Shown piece by piece: positions 1-9,200 of a stretch of DNA of 64,000 nt (its first letter is position 1; each line of letters opens with the position of its first letter). The notes beneath the pieces are model-generated. The model was given only the letters and a program-made list of their open reading frames with translations, made no database searches and was not told where the DNA came from. Location: positions 95,141-159,140 of the forward strand of contig JAZKBD010000023.1 of the NCBI GenBank assembly GCA_040388785.1, in the 5' to 3' direction. This DNA is from 66-474 sp040388785. GTDB taxonomy: Bacteria > Pseudomonadota > Gammaproteobacteria > Xanthomonadales > Rhodanobacteraceae. Both the position numbers and the translations under genes were made by a program.

Positions 1-1
1 A

Positions 2-279
2 ACCACCGCGCCGCAGTGGCAGCAGGTGCAGAAGGCGGGCGATGCCGATTCGGTGGTGTTGAAGAACATCATCCTCGACGACTACTTCTTCGGCGTGTCG
101 GCGGTCAGCAAGGAGGGTTGGGAAAGCCCGGTGGAATTCCCGGGTTACGCCGGCAGCTTCGCGCGTTCACCGAGCTCGGTCCCGACGGCAAACCGACCAA
201 CGAGCGCTATCCCGGTGTATTCGGCAACACCGGTGGCGGTGCGGTGGGGCCGGCGTCGTGGCAGGGTTACTCGCAATAG
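2..279 (+). CDS. M28-family peptidase, C-terminal fragment with apparent frameshift
   Basis: The gene enters from the left edge, so only its last ~92 codons are present. Reading from base 2, the first ~53 codons match the C-terminal end of secreted zinc aminopeptidases of family M28; the stretches DDYFFGVSAVS and GWESPVEFPG are typical. After about base 160 the coding signal (GC-rich third positions, plausible protein ending in WQGYSQ and a TAG at 277-279) moves to the frame starting at base 1. A single-base indel near 160-172 would explain this. It may be a sequencing or assembly error or a real C-terminal mutation. No metal ligands lie in this fragment, so activity cannot be judged. Family confidence is good; the exact C-terminus is uncertain. 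Confidence 0.6.
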   Translation, partial: HRAAVAAGAEGGRCRFGGVEEHHPRRLLLRRVGGQQGGLGKPGGIPGLRRQLRAFTELGPDGKPTNERYPGVFGNTGGGAVGPASWQGYSQ

Positions 280-392
280 GAGCCTGCGTGCAGGCGACCC
301 GTCCACCCGCTTCGGAACAAGGGGGCCGATCCAGATCGCGGATGCGATCCGGACTCGGGGGATGTTCTCCCGGAGTGCGCGCAGTCCACGCA

Positions 393-2906
393 TCAGCGGC
401 GTGGTTTGGCCCGGTGCGTCGGCGCCGCGGTCCATGGATCGTCGGGCCATGGGTGCTTCGGGTAGCGTCCCTTCAATTCCTTTTTCACCTCGGCGTACGT
501 GCGGTCCCAGAAGCCGCGCAGGTCCTGCGTGACCTGGATCGGCCGCCCGCCCGGCGACAAGAGGTGCAGCATCACCGGCACGCGGTCATGGGCGACGCGT
601 GGCGTTTCGGCAAGCCCGAACAACTCCTGCAGCTTCACTGCCAGCACCGGTGACGTGATTTCGGCGTCGCCGTGCGTGGCCGCGGCGTAGTCGAGTCTGC
701 GCGTCATGCCGCTCGGCACGCTGATCGCATCGGGTGCGGCTTCGTCCAGCAGCTTGCGTTGCGGCCAGGCGAGCAATCCGGCCAACGCGTTCGACAAGTC
801 TTCGGCCGACAGTGCGTCCAGCTTGCGCTTGCCGGCCAGCGTGGGCGCAAGCCATGTCTCCAGTGAATCCAGCAGCGCCGCATCGGAAACATCCGGCAAG
901 CCGGCCTCGGGCATCACGCGGCGCAGCCATCCGACACGCGCGCGCAGGCGCGTGGCCACATCGCTCCACGGCAGCGCGCCAATGCCGCGCGCGCGAATCG
1001 CCGCCAGCAGCCCGGGCAGCGCATCTTGCGCGGTGACGGCGACGGCGCGGCGTTCCAGCACGATCGCATCGAAGCGTCTTTCTTCGAAGGCTTCGACCAC
1101 GTCGTTCGCATTCATCCGCACCACGCGTTCGCGCTTGAACCATTGCGGATAATCGCGTTCCAGCAGCGCAGGATCGAACGGTGCAGCGGCAAGGATCAAA
1201 CTGTCGCGGGTATCAAAGCGGGCCTCGGTGATGACGAGCCACGGTTCGCCAAAAAGCACGGAGGCTTCGTGCAGGCGCGCGCCGCGGCCATTGGCAAGCT
1301 GGTAGCGACGCGGATCTTTCGCGTCCTGCTTCGCAACCCGGTCGGGAAAGGCATGCAGCAAAAGATTGCCCACGCTCAACGCATCGGGCGTGCCGCTGGC
1401 GCCATGGCGGATGCCGAGCCGTTTGCGCCAGCCGCGCGCGGCTTGCTCGATGGCCGACAGCGCGCCGGTGTCGGCATCGCGTGCCGTTCGCGCGCCGCCG
1501 TCGCGAAAACGATGCAGCACGACGACGCGCGCGCGCAAATCGTCATTGAATTCGCCGCGCAGCGGCGAACGCGCTTCCAGCAGTGCCAGCAGGTCCGCGA
1601 CCAGCGGGTGCAACGGATCTGCAGCGCGCAGCGCCGCGGCAGCCATGCGCGGCGTCGAACCCACGCGCAGCATGTCGCGGCCGAGCGAGGTGATGCGCAG
1701 TTCGGCGTCGATCGCGCCAAGCCGCTGCAGCAGATCGCGTGCCGCAGCCATCGCGCCGACCGGCGGCGCATCCAGCCAATGCAATGCCGACGGTGCTTCT
1801 GCGCCGACGCCCCACGCCGCGAGTTCCAGCGCAAGCCCGGACAATTCCGCTTGCGCGATCTCGGGCGTGCGCGAGGCTTCGAGGCGCCTGCTCTCCGGCC
1901 ACAACCGCCAGGCCACGCCCGGTGCGACGCGTCCCGCGCGGCCGGCGCGCTGGTCGGCCGAAGCCTGGGAAATGTTCACCGTTGCGAGTCGCGTGAAACC
2001 CGAGTTCGGATCGAAGCGCGGTTCGCGCGCCAATCCCGTGTCGATCACCACGCGCACACCCGGCACCGTGATCGAGGATTCGGCGACGTTGGTGGCGAGG
2101 ATCACGCGGCGAATACCGTGTTCGCCCGGCGCCAGCGCGGCTTGCTGATCGGCCAGCGACAGTTCGCCGTGCAAAGGAAGAACCTCGATTTGCGCCGCGG
2201 ATTCCTCCAGCATCCGTTGCGCCTGCGCGATCTCGCGCCGTCCGGGCAGGAACACCAGCACGTCGCCGTCGGTTTCGGCGAGTGTCTGCTGCACGACGCG
2301 CCGCAAATGCGGGAGCTCGCCTTCGCCGCGACGCGCGGACGGGTATTCGATGCGGACGGGAAAGGCGCGGCCTTCGCTGCGCAACACAGGCGCGGACAGC
2401 CACTCGGCGACACGCGTGCCGTCGAGCGTCGCCGACATCACCACGATGCGCAGGTCGGGCCGCAGCGACGCCTGCACATCCAGCGCCAGCACCGCGCCGA
2501 GATCACCCGCCAGGTGACGCTCGTGGAACTCGTCGAACACGATCGCACCGACGTCCGGCAGTTCCGGATCGTCCTGCAACATGCGCGTCAATATGCCTTC
2601 GGTGACGACTTCGATGCGGGTTGCAGCGGACACGCGCGACTCGAAGCGGATGCGGTAACCGATCGTCTGCCCCACCGCTTCGCCGCGTTGCGCTGCCATG
2701 AATCCGGCTGCCGCACGGGCCGCGATGCGGCGCGGTTCCAGCATCACGATTTTTCTTGCGCCCAGCCACGGCGAGTCGAGCAGCGCGGGCGGCACCTGCG
2801 TGGTCTTGCCCGCGCCGGGCGGCGCTTCCAGCACCAGGCGAGTGTGCGCGGCGAGTGACGCCCGGATGCGCGGCAGCAGCGGAGTAATGGGTAAAGCGTC
2901 AGTCAT
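393..2906 (-). CDS. hrpB: ATP-dependent helicase HrpB
   Basis: An 837-residue DEAH/RHA-type helicase, the usual length for HrpB. Walker A (PPGAGKTTQVP) is near residue 30, followed by EPRRIAARAAA (motif Ia), DEFHERHL (motif II, DEFH instead of the usual DEAH as in other HrpB proteins) and SATLDG (motif III). The C-terminal HrpB-specific region ends with the family's conserved YPKHPWPDDP. HrpB is a cytoplasmic RNA helicase-like protein whose exact substrate is poorly defined. The ATG at 2906 gives a normal N-terminus directly before the helicase core. The gene stands alone and is divergent from the adhesin gene across a 372-bp spacer. A long open frame on the opposite strand is a codon-bias shadow. 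Confidence 0.95.
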   Translation of the reverse strand: MTDALPITPLLPRIRASLAAHTRLVLEAPPGAGKTTQVPPALLDSPWLGARKIVMLEPRRIAARAAAGFMAAQRGEAVGQTIGYRIRFESRVSAATRIEVVTEGILTRMLQDDPELPDVGAIVFDEFHERHLAGDLGAVLALDVQASLRPDLRIVVMSATLDGTRVAEWLSAPVLRSEGRAFPVRIEYPSARRGEGELPHLRRVVQQTLAETDGDVLVFLPGRREIAQAQRMLEESAAQIEVLPLHGELSLADQQAALAPGEHGIRRVILATNVAESSITVPGVRVVIDTGLAREPRFDPNSGFTRLATVNISQASADQRAGRAGRVAPGVAWRLWPESRRLEASRTPEIAQAELSGLALELAAWGVGAEAPSALHWLDAPPVGAMAAARDLLQRLGAIDAELRITSLGRDMLRVGSTPRMAAAALRAADPLHPLVADLLALLEARSPLRGEFNDDLRARVVVLHRFRDGGARTARDADTGALSAIEQAARGWRKRLGIRHGASGTPDALSVGNLLLHAFPDRVAKQDAKDPRRYQLANGRGARLHEASVLFGEPWLVITEARFDTRDSLILAAAPFDPALLERDYPQWFKRERVVRMNANDVVEAFEERRFDAIVLERRAVAVTAQDALPGLLAAIRARGIGALPWSDVATRLRARVGWLRRVMPEAGLPDVSDAALLDSLETWLAPTLAGKRKLDALSAEDLSNALAGLLAWPQRKLLDEAAPDAISVPSGMTRRLDYAAATHGDAEITSPVLAVKLQELFGLAETPRVAHDRVPVMLHLLSPGGRPIQVTQDLRGFWDRTYAEVKKELKGRYPKHPWPDDPWTAAPTHRAKPRR

Positions 2907-3150
2907 TGATGAATAGCGCTGGAGTCGGGTGGGAGCCGCAACGGAAACTGCATTCTGTCCGTGTCACGCACGCGCGAGTCGTTTTCCAAAAACGCCTCAC
3001 TACGATCTACGGAAGCCGCAAGAAGCGCAAATCGCCCTCATGGCCCAGCGGCGGACACCACCGCGCAATGCGCCGGCCTTTTCCCCACGCGATTTCCGCC
3101 ACTGCGACAGCTTCGCGAACGGACGTAAAGAAATGCGACATCCGTCGCGT

Positions 3151-3167
3151 TTGGCACGCGGCGTGCA
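3151..3167 (+). promoter_or_regulatory. Sigma-54-like promoter of the adhesin gene
   Basis: The sequence TTGGCACG-CGGC-GTGCA matches the sigma-54 (RpoN) consensus YTGGCACG-N4-TTGCA with one mismatch. It keeps the essential GG (3153-3154) and GC (3165-3166) dinucleotides exactly ten bases apart. Transcription would start near 3178 and leave a leader of about 100 nt. The rest of the 2907-3278 spacer shows no convincing gene. Part of the element is also a small palindrome (GCACGC/GCGTGC), so a chance match or a repressor site is possible. Confidence 0.5.
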
Positions 3168-3214
3168 TAAAAATTCGTTGGGGGTATTCCCGAAATCACA
3201 TCTGTCATTCGTCT

Positions 3215-3233
3215 GGCGCACCTCGGGTGCGCC
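3215..3233 (+). promoter_or_regulatory. Leader hairpin upstream of the adhesin gene
   Basis: A perfect 8-bp stem (GGCGCACC / GGTGCGCC) with a 3-nt loop lies about 30 nt before the adhesin ribosome binding site (GAGGAAA at about 3265). There is no U-tract, so it is not an intrinsic terminator. It would sit in the 5' leader of an mRNA starting at the sigma-54-like promoter and could affect stability or translation. Confidence 0.45.
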
Positions 3234-3278
3234 CGCGGGTGCCGCTGCACGCCGCCTGACCATCGAGGAAAAACAGAA

Positions 3279-6200
3279 ATGAACAAGATTTACAGCTTGG
3301 TGTGGAACGCTTCCATCCGCCAGATCGTGGCGGTTTCCGAATTGGCCAAGGGTTCCGGTGGAAGCGGCTCCACGGGGTCGGCCACCCGCTCGGGCTTGAA
3401 GCGCTCTGCGCTCGCCCTGGCGATCCTGGCGGCAGCAGGAGTTGCGGCATCGCCGGCCGCCTTGGCCCAGGCCGTCACCGGTGCGAACCAGGGCATCTTC
3501 GTCAATGACGGAACAGACAATGGGTGCAGCGAATTCAACGATACGACGGGCGCGCCCGCAAACTGGGTGGGCCTCGGCAACAACGCGGCGCTGTGCGGAA
3601 CCACCGACAAGGCGACCCAGACCAATCGAGTGCTGTTTTACAACCCGGCGGGAAGCAACGGCTCGAATTCGTTGACGCTGGGGAACGAACTCTATGTCAA
3701 TGGCGGCAAACTCGGGTTGAGCGACCAGGGCTCGGCCACGTACTCCATGCGCATCGGCAGCGCGGCGACGCTGGCGGGGACGGCGGGCAAAGACAGCATC
3801 GCGATCGGCAGCGCGCAGACTTCCGCCACCGATGGAACGACCAGCACGGCGACCACGGCTTCGGGCACCAACGCGATCGCGATCGGCAGTGCGGCCACGG
3901 CAAGCACCACCAATTCCCTCGCACTCGGCAGTTCGACGAACGCCAACGGCACGGGCGCTACCGCGATTGGCAACACGGCTTCGGCGTTCGGCAGCCAGTC
4001 CACCGCACTGGGCGGCGGCGCGCAGGCTGGCGTGAATCCGGCCGGCGGCGTCACCACCAACCAGTCCATCGCGCTCGGCGCGAATACGGGTGCAACCGGC
4101 GATCAATCCACCGCGCTTGGCAACAACGCGCAGGCCAGCGGCAACTCCAGTATCGCGGTCGGCGGCGACGATCTCAACAAAGTGGCGGCTGCGACATACA
4201 ACAACGTCACGATCAACGGCACAACCTACAACGGCATGACCGGCGCGCAGCTGTACACATTGCTGACCGGCAGCAGCGCGATCGCCGTCAACGTGTATCA
4301 CACGCCGGTCGCGGGTGACGCGTCGATCGCACTGGGTCCGCAGGCCATGGCCGGCGGCTCGTTCAGCGGCAGCAGTGCCAGCGGCACGTTCACGCCGAAT
4401 GGTGTGTTCGACATTGCCATCGGCGCGCAGGCGAATGCCATGGGCTTTTCGTCGATCGCGCTTGGCACCGGCGCGGCAGCCACGGCGGATACTTCTTTCG
4501 CCATCGGTCCCAATTCCAGGGCTTCGGCGCCGACGACGATTGCGTTCGGTGTTTCGGCGCTCGCGAACCAGACGAATGCCATCGCCATCGGCACCGGCGG
4601 CACTTCCGCTGCCACCTACACGCAGGCCACCGGCACCGGCGCGACCGCGCTGGGCGGCAACGCGGCCGCGGGCGCGAAGGCCGCAGGCACCGACGCCATC
4701 GCGATTGGTGGACAAAGCTCCAGCACCGGCAGCTCGGCCATTGCCGTGGGCCGCGGCGCGACCGTCAGCAAGAATTTCGGCGTCGCGATCGGTGACGGCG
4801 CGACGGCGGGCACTACCGCCAATGACGTCGCGTTGGGCGCGGGAAGCGTCACTCGCGCGCCCTCCGTGGGTCCGTACACCATCAATGGCGGCACGATCGC
4901 CGCGGCCAGCGATACCAATGGCGTGGTGAGCGTGGGTTCGGCGGGCAAGGAACGGCAAATCCAGAATGTCGCCGCCGGCACGATTGCGCAAAACAGCACC
5001 GATGCCGTGAACGGTTCGCAGTTGTATGCCGTCGGCACGCAGGTCAACACCAACACCTCCAACATCGCCACGTTGCAGGCTGACCAAACGCATTTCTTCA
5101 GCGTCAAAGATGGCACCACGACGGATGGCAATTACAACAACGATGGTGCCACCGGTACCGATGCACTGGCGGCAGGCGTCGGCGCAAGCGCCATGGGCAA
5201 CGCATCGACGGCAGTCGGCAAGGGCGCTACTGCATCCGGCGACTATTCCGCGGCGATTGGGTATGGTTCCGGCGCCGGCTTCTCGGGCGCGGCGCTGGGT
5301 GACCACGCGCACGCAAATGGCGACTTCTCGGTTGCTGTCGGCCGTGCGGCCACGTCGGGATACAAATCGGTTGCGATGGGCTACAACGCCACCGCCAACG
5401 TGAACGCGGGAGTTGCCCTGGGCAATGAAGCTATCAGCGGCGGCAACTACAGCGTCGCGGTTGGCGAAGGCTCGTTTGCACTCGGCCAGTGGTCTGCCGC
5501 GCTCGGCCCGGGCAGTTACGCAGGCGCGTATGACACCGCGGTAGGCCCGGGTGCGAATGCGCACGGCACCAACAGTGCAGCGTTGGGATTTGATAGCCAG
5601 GTCAACGGCAATTCGGGCGTCGCGGCGGGCGATCACGCTTACATTTACGGCAACAACGCCGTGGCGATGGGAATGTTCGCGCATGCGGGCAGCTCTACCC
5701 ATCCCACTTACGGCAACAACGCGGTCGCCATCGGCACCAACGCTTACGCCGGCAGCGCGGTCGGCGCAGACATCGCGCTGGGCAACGGCGCGCAAGCGAC
5801 GGGCGGCAGCAGCATCGCATTCGGCAGCGGCGCGCAGGCGCAGGGCGCGGAATCGATCAGCATCGGCACCGGCAATGTGGTGAGCGGCGCGAGTTCCGGC
5901 GCGTTCGGTGATCCGAACACGGTCACCGGCAACGACAGCTACGCGCTCGGCAACGACAACACCGTCGCCGCGAACAATGCATTCGTATTGGGCAACAACG
6001 TCACTATCGCCGCGGGTCTCGATGGTGCGGTCGCGCTCGGCAATGGCAGCGTGGTCGCGGCTTCCACGATTGCTTCGTACAACCCGGGCACGGGTGCGAT
6101 CTTCGGCACGGCGCTCGGCAGCAACGTGGTCAGCGTCGGTTCGTCGGGCGGCGAGCGACGCATCACGAACGTCGCCGCGGGCGGCGCGCCGACCGATGCG

Positions 6201-9200
6201 GTGAACGTCAGCCAGCTGCAGTCGCTGGCGAATTCGGTGGCGACGGATCAGACGCACTTCTACAGCGTCAACGATGCCAACACGGCCGACGGCAACTACA
6301 ACAACGACGGCGCCACCGGCATCGACGCGCTGGCTGCGGGCGTGAACGCGACGGCCAGCGGCACCGGCGCAAGCGCCGTCGGTAATGGCGCCACCGCGGG
6401 TGGTAGTCTGGCGACCGCCGTGGGCAACGCTGCGCACGCAAGCGGCGACTTCGCGACTGCGGTCGGCAATATCTCCACGGCCAGCGGCCGTAGCGCCAAC
6501 GCGATCGGCGACCGCTCTGCGGCGACGAACGACGGCGCCAATGCGATGGGCTGGTACGCCGCGGCCTCCGGCGCGAACTCGGTGGCGATCGGCTCGCAGA
6601 GCCAGGCTTCCAATACCAACGACGTTGCGCTGGGTACTTCGGCGCAAGCCACGGGTGCCTATGGTTCCGTCGCGATCGGATCCGCCAGCAAGGCGTCGAA
6701 CACCAATGCCATCGCGCTCGGCAATTCCGCCAATGCGGCGGGCAGCAACAGCAGTGCGATCGGCGTGGGTTCGTCCGCAGGCGCGGATGAAAGCGCCGCG
6801 TTCGGCCACAATGCCAACGCCGGCGGCAAGTTCAGCACCGCCGCGGGTTATGCCACCTCGGCCAGCGGTTATGTGTCGACCGCGCTGGGCACAAGGGCGA
6901 ATGCCTCCGGGAAGTTCGGCACCGCCAACGGCTACGACACCTCGGCCGGTGGCTACGTTTCGACGGCCATCGGAACCCGGGCCAACGCCGCCGGGAAGTT
7001 CAGCACCGCCACGGGTTATGCGAGCCACGCGACGGGCGATTACTCCGTCGCGCTGGGCAGCTCGGCGCAAGCCACCGGCACTTACGGCGCGGTAGCGATC
7101 GGGCAATCCAGCAACGCATCGAACGCCAACGCGGTGGCCCTTGGCCATTCCGCCAGTGCGACGGGCTCCAACAGCAACGCGATCGGTGTGGGTTCGTCGG
7201 CCGGTGCCGACGACAGCGCGGCGCTCGGCCACAACGCAAACGCGAGCGGCGTGGCCAGCGTGGCGCTCGGGTTGCAGGCGGCGGCCTCGGGCACCATCGC
7301 CACGGCGATCGGCACCTTGTCGGTGGCCTCGCAAAGTTACTCGGCGGCCGTCGGTGATTACTCTTCCGCCACCGCGTTGGGTGCATCGGCCTTTGGCGAC
7401 CGCGCCACTGCATCGGGCACCTCCAGTACCGCACTGGGTCGTGGCGCTACCGCGAGTGGCACCGACAGTTTTGCCGGCGGCGCCGCCAGTGCAACCGGCA
7501 CCAACGGCGTGGCGATCGGCAACGGCGCCAGCGATGGCGGCTTTGCCGGCTCGGTCGCGCTGGGTTCCGGCTCGGTCGCGGGTGCGGCCAATCCGACGAC
7601 AAGCGTGGTGATCGATGGCACGACCTACAATTTTGCCGGCGCCACACCGTCCAGCGTGGTCAGCGTGGGTGCCGCGGGCGCCGAACGCCAAGTCACCAAC
7701 GTCGCCGCCGGGCAGTTGAACGCCAACAGTACCGACGCGGTGAACGGTTCGCAGTTGTATGCGACCAACCAGGCCGTCGACGCCGTCGGCGCGATCGCCA
7801 ATGCAGGTTGGAATCTGTCGGCCAATGGCGGCACGGCCGTGAACATCGCACCGGGTGCGACGGTGGACGTCGCGCAAGGCACCAACATCGTGGTGACGCA
7901 GGATGCGACCACGGGCAATCTCACCATCGCGACCTCCGACACGCCGGTGTTCACCAGCGTGACCACCGGCAACACGGTGATGGACAACACCGGTGTGACG
8001 ATCACGGGCGGTGCGAACGGCACCGTCAGCCTGACGAACAATGGCCTCGACAACGGCGGCAACAAGATCGTCAATGTCGCGGACGGCACCGATCCGACCG
8101 ACGCGGTGAACCTGGGTCAGATGGACGTAGCTGTTGCGGGCGTGAAGACGCATTACTACAGCGTCAACGACGGCGGCACGCAGGGCGGCAACTACAACGA
8201 TGACGGCGCGACCGCCACGGGTGCGCTGGCGGCAGGCGTGGACGCAAGCGCTACCGCCGGCAACGCCACGGCAGTGGGCCAGCACGCGATGGCTTACGCC
8301 ACCAACGCCACCGCCCTCGGCACCGGATCGTTCGCGATCGGCACCAACAGCACCGCGGTCGGCGACGCGGCGCAGGCGCGCGGCGGCAACAGCGCCGCAT
8401 TCGGTTACGGCGCGTATGCGCTGGGCACCAACAGCAGCGCGATCGGCACCGGTGCACTGGTGCGCGGCAACTACAGCGTGGGCATCGGCAATGGCGCCTA
8501 CGGCGGTGGCACCGCCGCGGTCGCGATCGGCAATGGCGCCGCGACCGGCAGCAACGGCAATCCGGCATTCGGCAACAACGGCGTGGCGATCGGCAACGGC
8601 GCCTATGCGGGTTCGGCCGCTGGTTCCGACAGCGCGTTGGGCAGCGGTGCGCGCGCGGATGGTGGTTTCAGCACCGCGCTTGGCGGCGGCGCGTATGCAC
8701 ACGGCAGTCATTCCACGGCCGTGGGCAGCGCCTTTGCGGGGGGCGCGTACAGCGCGGCGTTCGGAGATGGCGCCAGCGTGGCCACTGCGATCGGCAATGT
8801 TGCCAACAGCATGGCCCTCGGCCACAACGCATCGGTCGGCAGCTTCGGCGGAGATGACAGCAACAGCATTGCAATCGGCAACTCGGCTTACGTCGGCGGC
8901 CGTCGCGGCAGCACAAGCAAATACGCCGCCAGCAACAGCATCGCGCTCGGCAATCACGCCTACGTGGGCAACCCGAACGAGAATACCAGTGACGCAATGG
9001 CGATGGGCGCTTACGCCACGGCATCCGCCAGTTACACCACGGCGCTCGGCGCACACGCCAGCGCCAACAACGCCAACGACGTGGCGCTGGGTGCGAACAG
9101 CGTGACCGCGGCCGCCAACCCGACCGCCAGCGCGGTGATCGGCGGCACGCTCTACAACTTTGCGGGCAGCAATCCGCAAAGCGTGGTGAGCGTCGGCAGT

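Noticed and set aside
1026..2858. A 610-codon open frame antisense to hrpB
   Set aside because: The minus-strand product is a full HrpB with all motifs; the antisense product is Arg/His/Gln-rich with no family likeness.
2929..3282. Short open frames (117 codons) between hrpB and the adhesin gene
   Set aside because: They overlap the sigma-54-like promoter, hairpin and ribosome binding site, and the products have no family likeness.
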